DNA of 64,000 nt, taken from contig JANUWF010001218.1 in NCBI GenBank assembly GCA_026120185.1, forward strand, positions 3,596,001-3,660,000, read 5' to 3'. This document shows, piece by piece, positions 1 through 10,624 of the stretch. The DNA comes from Voacanga thouarsii (lineage: Eukaryota > Streptophyta > Magnoliopsida > Gentianales > Apocynaceae). The position numbers and the translations under genes were made by a program. Each line of letters begins with the position of its first letter. Position 1 is the first letter of the stretch. The notes under the pieces are model-generated. The model was not told the DNA's origin. It made no database searches and saw only the letters and a list, made by a program, of their open reading frames with translations.

Positions 1-3000
1 CCTGCAATTTAGCTTGATTGGTTTCCAAAATTTCAGCCATCTTATTTAGCAACCTTCCATAATATTTTGCTCAATAGACCAGACTTCTTCTTCATCATTG
101 TACACCCTACTTTCGGCCACCATAAGCCTCCATAAGTCAGCATTAATCCCACGAAATTCTGCTCAAACAATCAGCCATGGCAGACTTCAAAGCTGTCCAA
201 GCAATCAAGATATTCTTAGGATATTTACTTTCCAAATTCACTTCCTAAAAATATTCTACCAAGATTGTAACAACTAACCTTTCCTTTTCCCTTCCAAATC
301 ACAGAAACAACTCCCTAAACCCTACTGAAAATCGGCCAGCCCCTCTCTCACAGAAAATTCGGCAGCTGCAAATCCTTTCTCTCTCTCTCGCGATTTTCAT
401 CAACCATCAAGAACACACACACTACACCAAGAACACCTACTTCTTCTCTACACCTAATACCCCTCCAAACCATCTCAAATCCACTCAAAAACTTCCAGAT
501 TTGATCTACACATTGCTGTGAATCCATCAACACCATTATTAACATCAAACTCCTCCAAACATCTTGCTACTTCGGATCAAAACCAGAAATTTCTGTTAAG
601 GTCAAGAACACCATCAAGGTAAACTTATTCTAGCAACTTCATCTTCTCTAACTTTGATCTCTAATGAGAACCTATGCGAATAAACATACTAATGATTTCT
701 TTTTCTCCTTCTCTCTCTCTCTCTCTTGGCCAAATGACTTTTTCTCCCATGAACATGCTTTCGCCATCTCCCATGGGCAAAGTTAGACATCTAGGAGTTG
801 AGATCTACTCTAAACTCCTTCAAAGCATTCATCAACCAAGTATGTCCCTTCAACCTTTCTTTTAAACCCTAGATTCATGTCTCTACGATGATGTTGTTAG
901 AAGGTGGAAGGCGAGGGGATGAGTATATATATATTGTTGAGATTGAAGTATGAATATATGTATGATTGTGAAGGAGATGGGATTTATGCATGGAAGGATT
1001 GTCATGGATGATTATATGATGATTTGAGGTTGATGCATGTCATAGGTAGTATTTGTGATGAAGTATGCTAGAGATTATGTCACCTTTGGTGAATAAGATT
1101 TATATTCATGTTGGATTGTTGAAGCCATGAACATATTTAAGCTAGTAGGGGTTAGATCATGTTTTGATAAATCGAGATCTATGCTTGTATGCATGATTTG
1201 GATGATTTGATGAATTGAAGGGTTGTATATGTTCATGATTGTGGTTAGCTATAGGAATATGATCATGACCTAGTTGTCCCTAAGCTAATTTTTATTTCAT
1301 GAATAAAATATTTCATAATGGGATTTTGCTAGTAATTTCCAAAAAACCCTAGGAGGGGTAAATTTCGATTATTATATATAATAAGGATATTTTAGTCAAA
1401 TAAATAATAGCTTTTGCTAGAAAATAAAATATATAGATATTATATATATAATGATAATATCAAATAAAGCCTTTTATGGAAATAATCATAATTAGTAAAA
1501 TATTTATTACTAAAAATTTAATTATTATCTTTTAATCAAAACCCATTAAAAATTTATTTATTATCTTTCAAGCAAGACTTATTAAATTTATTTTTAACTA
1601 ATTTTAGTTATCAATTATTTTCTAACAACTAAATTATTAATAAATCATTATTTTACCTAATTCCACTTAGGACTCTTCATCAAATAAACTCTAAATCTTT
1701 CTTAGCAAGATTTAAACCTTCAACTTATTAGTACGTATTTTCCAAAACACTAATTATTTTAAATATCAAATTAGACTTAGCTTATAAACCCTTTTTATTT
1801 ATTATCTGGCCTTAAAGCTTGGGTCACTAGGATCATGGTAGAAGTGAGTTGAGTTTGTTTTATTTGTGAAAGTCGATTTTGGACTTGATTTTCTTTTGGG
1901 ATGATCTAGAAAGTGTTGTAATTAATTTATATGAACTCTTTGATAGATTTAGAAGATTGTCAAGGGTAGAGACCAACCTACTAGAGTTCATACCCTAAGC
2001 TTAAGGATAAGGTAAGTTCCCTTGCATTCATGAAATTGATTTTATTTTATTATCTTGGTTTGAAAGTAAGGTTGGTGAGTATCTCTTGCAAATACGAAAT
2101 TTTAGCACGGTAGCTAATTTTGAAAACCTCTATATTTGGAACCTTCTTATTTTGGAAACTTTCTACATTTGGAAAACTTCTAATTTTAGAAACTTCTAGA
2201 TTTATAAATTTTTAAAATGTGTCAGGCATGACTTAGGAGCCAAGCATCAAACATTTTGATTTGTTTTGAATATGCAAGAGATAAATTTTTGGGCATGCAT
2301 CTAATTTTTGAAAATCACAAGCATGACTTATTTGAGCATGTGGCTCCTCCACTATGAATTTGTGGAATAAATTATTGACTTAAAACCATGCCTTCTAAAA
2401 TTTTTGTACGAGTTGAAAAATGTTGTTTGGAACTGTATTGAGCTAATTTTGTAGGTTCCACTTTGGAGCCTTATGAATTGTGAAGATTGAATAACGTTGA
2501 GTACTCAATGGGGGCTAGGCCTTTATACTAGCCTTTGGTTGGTCTGGGGATATCTCTCGGCAGGTGGCCACCTCCGAGAGGTTGACTCTTTTCGATCAGG
2601 GCGTCAGTATAGAAGGTTGAGCCGTCCTCAGCTAGCGACGGGGTTCTGGTAGAATCGACGGCCGGAAGTGGGACAACCGGTTTGGATTGAGTGAGAGAGG
2701 GAGGAGTATCTCACTCGGTAGGATGTACACCTACCAGGTGTTGGGGGTCAAGTGCTTCACAGAAGTGAGAGCCACCTCTGTGCCCTTTCACCAGGTGTTG
2801 GGGGTCAAGTGCTTCACAGGAGTGAGAGCCACCTCTGTACCCTTTCACCACCTGTCGGGGGTCAAGTGCTTCACCTGGTGTGAGAGCCACTGTTGTGTCC
2901 TGTCAGATTAACTTGGTTGCTTAAATTGATGAGCTATTTTCATGGAACTATTTTAAAGTGTCATTGGAATTTTATTCGAAGCTCAATATCTTTTAATTAT

Positions 3001-3504
3001 TCATATCTATCCAAACAAAATATTTTAAGAGCATTTTGCTTCATGACTTCTCACTACTATCTTCCAAAAAGTGAGAGTTAAATTTGTAAAGAAGGCATGA
3101 CAAGCTTTTGATATACTGCTAGTGCATGCATCATGAAAAGTGTTTTGTCTTTTTAGCCCAACTCACACACGGGGCTTACTGAGATTTCTGTCTCATCACT
3201 CTTTTTACCATGATTTTAGGTCGATCCTGCTGTGGGGATGAGTAGCTAGTGTTATCTGCCTTGGGAGAGAATGTTGTCATTTATTCTTATGTATTGCTTT
3301 GGGGAGTTGAGAGTGGATAATTTTTTTATTTATGGATTTGTGTTTAGGAATTCATGGATTTATTCTTGGGATATAATAAATTTTTGAGTTAAAGTATTAT
3401 TTTAATCCGCTATTTTATTTGGGTGACCTAGTTATAAAGACCCCTTGTCCTTTAGACGTGGCGACATCCCCGGTCCTGGCGGGCCTAGGTAGCGGGGTGT
3501 TACA
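1..3504 (+). mobile_element. Ty3/gypsy-type LTR, plus orientation (5' end outside window)
   Basis: Long LTR whose 3' end is the GC-rich terminus CGGGGTGTTACA at 3493-3504. Plant gypsy LTRs often start TGTRACNCCCCG and end with the inverse, and the inverted copy that starts at 7493 (TGTGAAACCCCGG) shows the matching start. Just upstream, 3165-3260 has the 'TTACTGAG...CTCATCACTC' and 'GTGGGGATGAG' blocks also seen before the end of the gypsy LTR at 19976-21748. No primer-binding site follows, so this is a solo LTR or the 3' LTR of an element lying to the left. Short ORFs here (for example 674-865) have counterparts in the inverted copy and are LTR sequence, not genes. The clade (Tekay-like) is an inference. 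Confidence 0.75.
2733..2904 (+). repeat. 57-bp tandem repeat, three copies, inside the LTR
   Basis: Units start at 2733, 2790 and 2847, each opening with ACCAGGTGTTGGGGGTCAAG or a close variant. The period is a multiple of three, so the short ORF crossing it reads as three 19-residue repeats containing GVKCFT. The inverted LTR copy lacks this repeat and has an unrelated 32-bp duplication at the matching place. Confidence 0.9.
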
Positions 3505-3694
3505 TTGGGTGTTTAGTGAAACCAGTTAATGGATGTAAAGTGTGAAACCTTTACAAGAGAAACATTGGCAAGCAATAAGCATTAGTCAAAAGCAAGAGTG
3601 GCGTTTTGGCTTATCTAGCCGTACATAAGTAAAGAAATCAACTGCTCGAAAGAAAAGGATATGGGTTACCACACGTTGGGCCCCATAACCGGAT

Positions 3695-3758
3695 GGTCAG
3701 TATGCCGACACTTTGTGCATACTGCCGGTCAGAATGCCGATACTTTGTGCAGACTGAC
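3695..3758 (+). repeat. 32-bp tandem duplication
   Basis: Two units, beginning GGTCAGTATGCCGACAC at 3695 and GGTCAGAATGCCGATAC at 3727. It lies in the minus-strand LTR at the position where the plus copy carries its 57-bp array. Confidence 0.85.
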
Positions 3759-5497
3759 TAAAATAGGTGATCGGCCTACTGGACAAGATACTCCTCATTC
3801 TCTATACCCAACCAACAACCGGGTGTCCATTCCGGCAAAACACAGTCATTTGACTGAAAACAAACTGCTAGCTCGGACCGGCACGACTCACTGGACTAAT
3901 ATCTTATCCAGGAAGGACTCACCCCTCAGAGGTGGCCATCTGCTGAGAGACTTACCATAACCCTTCAAAGATTAGTCCTAGTAGTCCACCCTTATTGAGT
4001 ACTCAACGACGTTTCCCACTTGGGATAAAATGAACAAAGCATTGCTCTTCATGAAAATAGTAATTTGAGGGTTTCCAAAGTTTTGGGAACAATCAGTTTT
4101 AGAAAGAGTTTTAAGTTTGGAAAATCTGCTCAGTAACTTTTGAATAATTTAAGTGTTGGAAATAAGATCAAATTCAACCCTCAGTTGCCTTCAAATAAAC
4201 GAGTGTCCATACACTCCATATTTAGTTTGCCATAAGGAAAAAATTTCACATCGATAGGTTTTATGTAGGAGCTTACCTGATTCTTGCTCAAAACAACAAG
4301 GTCTCGAACAACTGACCTAACCCCACATGGGTAAATACAAATCTTAATCAATTTCAAGTCACAAACCACATACTCAATTTTAAATCAATTCAATTCACTA
4401 CTACCATGATCCTAGTGTCCCAAGCTTTAAGATAAAATAATAACTAAATAGGTTTATAAGCTAAGTTTAATTTGTTATTTAAAATAATCAATGGTTTGGG
4501 AAATAAATTCTAATAAGTTGAAAGTTTAAACCTTATTGGGAAAGATTTAGAGTTTATTTGATCAAGAGTCATAGATGGTACTAGGTAAAATAGTGATTTA
4601 ATGATAGTTTAGTTGTTGGAAAATAATTGATAGCCAAAACTAGTTGAGATTAAATTTAGTAAGCCTTTCTTGGAAAATAATAAGTAAATCCTTAAGGGTT
4701 TTGATTTAGTAAGTATTTTACTAATTATGAATCATTCTCATAAAGCTTTAATTGATCTCTTTATTTTAAATAATATTTATTTATTTTATTTTCTAGCAAA
4801 ATTATTATTTTTTTGACTAAAATATCCTTTATATATAATAATTCCAAATCTACCCTTCCTAGAGTTTTTCGAAAATACTAGCAATAATATTTTATTGAGT
4901 ATTTTATGCATAAAGTGAAAATTAGTTTTAGGGACAACTAGATCATGATCAAATTTCTATGGCCATCCTCAATCAAGAACATACACAATCCTTCAATTCA
5001 TTAAATCATCCAAATCTTGCATATATGCATAGATCTAAATTTATTAAGACATGATTTAACCTTTACTAGCATAAACATGATCATGGCTTCAATATTCTAG
5101 TCATGCATATAACTCTTATTCACCAAAGGTGACATAATCTCTAGCATACTTCATCACACATACTACCTATGACATGCTTCAAACTCAATTTCACATACAA
5201 CCAACCAATATAATCATTCCATGCATAAATCTCCTTCACAATCATACATGTACTCATGCTTCAATCATCAACAACACATACTCAATCCTATCGCCATTCA
5301 TCTTTTACCAATATCATCCTAGAGACATGATTCTAGAGTTTAAAAGAAGGATTGAAGGTACTTACTTGGTTGATGGATGCTTTGAAGGAGTTTAGAGTAG
5401 ATCTCAACTCCTAAATGGCTAACATTGTCCAAGAGAGATGGCGAGAACAAGATCATGGAAGGAGAAGTCAACCGGACAAAGAAGAGTGATTTTGGCC

Positions 5498-5502
<5 letters not shown>

Positions 5503-5534
<32 letters not shown>

Positions 5535-5556
5535 AGAAGAAGAAGAAGAAGAAGAA
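5503..5556 (+). repeat. GA then AAG microsatellite
   Basis: (AG)n runs directly into (AAG)n. On the minus strand it encodes the S/L-rich start of a short ORF, which explains that ORF without a gene. Confidence 0.9.
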
Positions 5557-7184
5557 ATCATTAGCATGGTTATTCATATAGGTTCCCACTAGAGATCAAG
5601 TTTGAAGAGGATAAAGTTGATAGAGTGAATTTACCTTGAAGTTTGTTCTTGTTCTTCACAGAAATTTTTGCTTTTTGATCCGAAGTAGCAAGATGTTTTG
5701 AGGAGTTTGATATTAATAATGGCGTTGATGGATTCACAGCAATGAGTAGACTAAATCTGGAGATTTTCGTGGGGTTTTGAGATGGTTTGGAGGGGTATTA
5801 GGTGTAGAGAAGAAGTAGGTGTTCTTGGTGTAGTGTGTGTTCTTGGTGGCTGAAGGAAAAACCGAGAGAATAGATGTTGTAGCTGCCGAAATTCTGTGGA
5901 ATTAGGGCTGCCGAAATTCTGTAGGGTTTAGGAGGATGTTTTCTCTGATTTGAGAGGGAAAAGGAAAGGTTAGTTGTTACAATCCTTGAAGAATATTTTT
6001 AGGGAGTGAATTTGGAAACTAAATATTCCAAGAAATATCTTGATTGTTTGGACAGCTTTGAAGTCTCTTATGGCCGACTGGTTGTGTGGCTTTTCTGAGG
6101 AATTAAAGCTGGTTCAATAAGGCTTATGATGGCCGAAACTAAGGGGCACAATGATGAAGAAGAAGTCTGGTCAATTGAGCAAGATATCATAGAAGGTTGC
6201 TAAATAAGATGGCTGGAATTTTGGAAAGTAATCAAGCTAAATTGCAGGGATTTGTTGGAGAGATTTTCGGACAGCCATTGCTGCCTTTCATTCAGAAGCT
6301 TGGGGGAAACATTGGAGCTCTGTTAATGGTGGTTTAAGGGAGGTTTTGACAGATTAGGGCTGGTGTTTTGGCTGGAAGAAAAACAGGAAACAAAGCTGGA
6401 CATTTGACTGCCCAGAATTTCGCTGTACAGAAATTTTCTGGGCAGAATTTCGTCTGCCACTTCCAGCCCAGTTGCAGCAAGTTTGAAGGGGGGTTTCAGG
6501 GGTATTCAAGGCTGGTTTCCAGCCTTCTTCATGGAGGAAAAACATGGCTAAGGTATTGCACAAAATCTGGAAGAAAACAGTTCGGTTTTGAGCCTCTAAG
6601 GTAGCTATTTGCCCAGAATTTTTCACTGGTTTTGTACAGCCGTTGAGCAGTCCGAAAATGGTAGAAATAATTCATGTTTCAAGTTGAACTTAAGGCCATT
6701 TTTCTGGTAGCATTTGGGAGGGAATGTTAGCTAAGAAGCTCGACATTTTGAAGGTACAACAAGCTGGAAAATTTCAACTCATTCCATGAAGGAAGATGAA
6801 CTAGTTTAGGATGAAATTTCAGCAAGCTCACTAGAGGGATTTTCCTCTTGGAATTTCCCACAACTCTTCCATATTTTCCAGGCCATAAGAAGTCTTTTAC
6901 CAAGACATTTTGATCCTAAAAGACCTCAGCACTTTACTGAATTTTCTGGAAAGAAAAAGGCTAGAACATCTTAATCAAACTAAGGAGTTGAAAGCTAAGG
7001 AAAACCAAAGATCAAGGGAACAAGAATTCCCTTTGGGAATTTCGAGTAGGCAAAGGAGTGGAATGAGAATACTCCTAACATGTCTCTCCTAGGACATCAT
7101 CACCACATTGATCTAGGCCCTTAAGGCCGAAACCATTCCTTCCCAAGCAAAAATAAAATTTAATCAAGTTAAAGCTTCTATGAT

Positions 7185-7252
7185 GGACTTTGAACTCAAG
7201 ACCTCAAGAATAAATTCCAAAGTTCTAACCACTAAACCACAACAACTCTTGT
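7185..7252 (-). other. tRNA-like head, possibly a SINE remnant
   Basis: On the minus strand GTGGTTTAGTGGTTAG fits a polymerase III A box and, about 40 nt later, GAGTTCAAAGTCC fits a B box. The spacing is tRNA-like, as in tRNA-derived SINE heads. The segment sits inside the minus-strand LTR. I see no clear tail or target duplication, so it could be a decayed SINE or a tRNA pseudogene. Confidence 0.4.
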
Positions 7253-7628
7253 TGTTATTTCCACTAGAAAAATTATTTTCTATTCAATCCACAATCTATC
7301 TCCCTATTTTCACCTCGGGCAAAAATTACCATTTTGCCCCTCTCACACAATACTCACCAACAAGACTTCAAGACAATAAAAATCAAATCCAAAGCACATA
7401 GAAATCATGTGAAAATATATTTAATTATTAAATAAAGTATGATATGCATCCCAACCCCCTTACTCTAAGGTTAGTTTTGACCGGGGTTTCACACTTTTGC
7501 TATTAGAGTTAAACATTATCAATGGTATTTTGAGCATTGTTTTTCTTAAAAATCAAGAATTGTGGAAAAAGTTTTTAACCGAGAAGAAATTATTTTTTTA
7601 AAGTGTGTTTGTCTTTGTTTGATCTAAA

Positions 7629-8746
7629 ATGCCAAAAACCAATCAAATTTTGAAACCTCACAAATGCACTAAACCATCCTCATCTTTTGACCCATCTTCA
7701 GAGTTACGTTCTTTTCATCTAAAGAATTTCACTGATAAAAAATGTGAGAAATGGTATGATGTTAGGGCCTCGAATAGGATCATTGTTGAAAAACAATCAA
7801 GCCTTCCCTTGATCGGTCTTTGAAGATAACTGAAATATTTGGAAAGATTGTTTGGGGGCCAATTTTAGGTTTGAGAGGTGACTTTTGTCCTACCCTTGTA
7901 AAGGAATTTTATGCAAACATGAAAAGCAAAAGGAAAGTACATTTGAAACAAATTAAAACATATGTGAAAGGCACCTCCATAATTTTAACTAGGGCTCCAT
8001 TAGCTGTTATTTTAGGAGTTGATGATAGTGGCCCTTGGATAGAAATTGACCACCACAATAAGATGATCTCTTTTGAACCAACTTAAAATTTTAATGTTGC
8101 TTATCAACAATTGGGTTTGGAACCAAAAGCTTGTACACATGGTTCTTCCTTTCTCCCCAGTAATGATCTTGCTCTTCAATGGATGGTTATTTTGTATATC
8201 TTGTGTTTCAATGTTTGCCCTCGATTGAGTAGTTTGAATGAAGTTAGAATCATTGATGTTTATATACTTTCTAAAATGCTTTGTGGAGAGCCCATTCCCC
8301 TTACCCCTTTGTTACTAACTTCTATGCGAGAGGTGACAACATATGGCCTTGCTACCAAAGTATTTGTTCTTCCCTTAGTGATTTCACAGGTTGTGAATGC
8401 TTTTGATATTTCTATCGAGAATGAACTTGTGGAGCCTACTAGTTCACGTAATGTAGTCACTGAACAAGTTTTAACTCATTATGGTTATAAGTTTAGTACT
8501 ACAACATCTACATGGTTAAGGTCAAGGAAGGTTCCCCAAACTAGCATTCTTGATCTTCTAGTTGAGCAAGAAGAGGAACCTTCCCAACCACAAAAGCATT
8601 CTAGGCGACTATTAAGTGTCAGTGATAATATTCTAGCCAATATTCATTCATCTTTAGAATATTTGATGGATGAAATGGTTGGAATGAAGGTAGACATGGC
8701 CAATATAAGGGTGAGGCATGCCATGATGATATTTTTCATAATCTAA
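7629..8746 (+). pseudogene. Decayed retrotransposon ORF, 'putative plant transposon protein' type
   Basis: Starts at ATG 7629 (MPKTNQILKPHK) and is broken by a frameshift near 7800-7820 and an in-frame stop at 8084-8086; the remainder reads open to 8746. The central part (NEVRIIDVYILSKML, then TPLLLTSMREV and KVFVLPLVISQV) aligns with 24073-24579 in element II (NEARTIDIYILHRMM, APLIIQSIRDV, KAFVFPLVIMKI). This resembles the domain found in non-autonomous plant LTR elements and labelled 'putative plant transposon protein'; its biochemical role is unknown. The C-terminal part is polar (EEEPSQPQ) and ends LDEMVGMKVDM-like. No catalytic motif is visible. Confidence 0.65.
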
Positions 8747-9154
8747 GGCTCAATCAAAATATTCAAGGAGATTATTGGCAACATTATTAGGAGAGAGAAT
8801 AAGGACCTCGTCATCCATTTGGAGGACAATTTAGCTGCCCGTCTGAGGCTCTACTTCAAGTGATTCTTAAATGCTTTGACTTTCTTCTTTTCTTTTTATT
8901 TGATTTTTAGTGTGTTTTTATTTTATTTTCTTTCAATTCCTTTTTGTGCTTTTACTTGGTATGTTTGTTTTTCTTTTTTGTAGGTTTCTTAAGTCCTATG
9001 TTGATTACACTTCTTCTTTCGACTTTTTAAAGAAGAACTTCTCTTCTCTTGGACCTAATCTGCCTTTGAGAGTATTATTTTCTTTTTCCTCTTTAACTTT
9101 TTGGTCCCTTGGATATGTTTTACTACGATATTTTAGGCCATTAAGGATAATGTC

Positions 9155-9177
9155 TAATTTAAGTGTGGGGGAAGGGA
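9155..9177 (+). other. Upstream polypurine-like motif of element I
   Basis: GGATAATGTCTAATTTAAGT then GTGGGGGAAG. Nearly the same string occurs at 25131-25155 in element II. It resembles the true PPT beside the LTR but lies about 1.06 kb upstream of it. Confidence 0.6.
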
Positions 9178-9675
9178 TTTAATGTTTTCTCAAATGCATC
9201 TTTCTGAAATTAAATGGCTATTCTTAAGACTTTGGGAGTTTTTTTTTTTTTTCATTGGGAATGGTTTCATGCACTTGTTTTTGCCTATGATAAGTTTATG
9301 GTTTTCATTTTCTCTTTGGATATGATTTTATCATCCAATTGGTTGGATTTTTATTAAAATAAGCTTGTGTATTAAGTTGAATATGCTAAGTCTTGCCAAT
9401 TTAAGTTAATCTTGGTTACATTTTAGTATTTGAATTTTATTTTATTCTTCTTGTTTAGATATGGATGATATGATGAAACATGAAAAAAGTTGTTGATTAA
9501 TTCTTGATTTATGATTTTCTAAATTTGTTTAACTTTAGATTGTGAATAAGGATTGTGAGGATTGAAAAGAAAGAGTGAAATTTTCTTTTGGTGAGTTGAA
9601 AAAAAAATGAGTGGAAAGATTTATCTATTTTATCAAAAGAAAATGCTTGCTTATCTCACTTGGACACAATGCTTC

Positions 9676-9830
9676 AGGGGGCCAATTCGGTTAGTGGAAA
9701 GAAAAAAAAAAAAAAAAAAAGCTCCACTCTCTTGAGGTCAATGCCCAAAAAGCCAAGAAAATGAATGATTATAAGGGGGCCAATACGGTTAATGAAGAGG
9801 AATCCACTCTCTTGAGGCAACTAATTTCCT
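9676..9830 (+). repeat. Imperfect ~98-bp direct repeat
   Basis: GGGGGCCAATTCGGTTAGTG at 9676 and GGGGGCCAATACGGTTAATG at 9774, each followed by CCACTCTCTTGAGG. A poly-A run interrupts the first copy. It lies in the non-coding part of element I. Confidence 0.75.
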
Positions 9831-10224
9831 AAGTCATTAAAAAGATGAGTGTTGAACCAACATTGAAAAAAAAAAAATTGAGTGTTTCCTTATTTTGCTA
9901 CGTAAAGTTGTGCAAATTTGATTCTATGAGTTTTGAATTGGTTGAACAACTTAACCTATATAATTTGTATTATTTATGTCTTAGCTTGAAAGGTGAAATA
10001 ATTTTCTTAGATTAAAGTATAAACTATTTTAACTTAATTTTGAGAGTCTTGATATGTTTGATTTAATGCATGAGTTTCAAAAGATTTTTAAAGGGTTGAA
10101 TGAATGACAAATTTTTATCTAATGTTGGAAAAAAATTATGACTTTGTTATTGATGAATTTGAGAAGAGCTAATTTGTTTTGTGTACTTTGTTTTAATTAC
10201 TTTGCTTAGAGATAAGCAAATATT

Positions 10225-10240
10225 TAAGTGTGGGGGAATG
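10225..10240 (+). other. Polypurine tract beside the LTR of element I
   Basis: AAGTGTGGGGGAATG immediately precedes the LTR start TGATTAGG. It is preceded by GCTTAGAGATAAGCAAA, matching TTGAGGACAAGCAAAG before the LTR of element II. This is the expected plus-strand priming site. Confidence 0.7.
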
Positions 10241-10624
10241 TGATTAGGCTTAAGTTTATATATATATTCTTAGTTATTTGAGAATATTTTGTGATACTTT
10301 TAATACAATAACTAATAATATTCCTTCCTATTTTAAATTTAACTTATAGAAATGCTTCTTCTTTTTTTTTTTTTGTGATTTTATGCAAAAATAGATGAAT
10401 TTGGAATTAATTGGAGAAATTTTCAGTGGAGACCCGACACGGTCAAGGAGACTGACCTAGTACCAGGCCAAGTCTGGAGAAGGACATCAAACAGAGGAAA
10501 ATTTTAAAGGAAAACAGAGAAGACCAAATTGAAATTGAAAAAGAAAAGAAAACAACAAGTGCAATCCTTGGGAGGATGCATTACATCCTCGGGAGGATTC
10601 AACAAAGAGAAGCCATGACTCAAT

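Larger units (their letters stand above)
3505..7493 (-). mobile_element. Ty3/gypsy-type LTR, inverted copy of 1-3504
   Basis: Reads on the minus strand from TGTGAAACCCCGG (starting at 7493) leftwards. Sequence 3890-6247 is a diverged reverse complement of 1-2600: the window's first 20 bases reappear inverted at about 6225-6247, the CT-rich leader at 700-730 pairs with the GA tract at 5504-5530, and the block at 1800-1850 (AAGCTTGGGTCACTAGGATC) pairs with 4400-4430. The terminal ~650 bp of this copy are missing at 3505, where the plus-strand LTR ends. The simplest reading is that the plus element inserted into this one and the missing piece lies left of the window. The part 6250-7493 is the LTR start, which has no counterpart in the window. 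Confidence 0.72.
7494..10240 (+). mobile_element. Internal region of non-autonomous Athila/Tat-like element I (5' truncated)
   Basis: Contains a decayed plant-transposon-type ORF (7629-8746), a long AT-rich untranslated part with two polypurine-like motifs (about 9158-9176 and 10225-10239), and then the LTR at 10241. The left end abuts the start of the minus-strand gypsy LTR at 7493, so the element's own 5' LTR and primer-binding site are not present. The layout repeats at 23938-26565 in a second, related element. No reverse transcriptase or integrase is present, so it probably depended on an autonomous relative. The clade is inferred from the TGATTAGG/TGATAGG LTR start and the AAGTGTGGGGGAA motif. 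Confidence 0.65.

Noticed and set aside
674..865. Short ORF in plus LTR with a matching ORF in the inverted copy at 5340-5567
   Set aside because: Similarity of both comes from shared LTR sequence including CT/GA runs; no domain and no start context of a gene.
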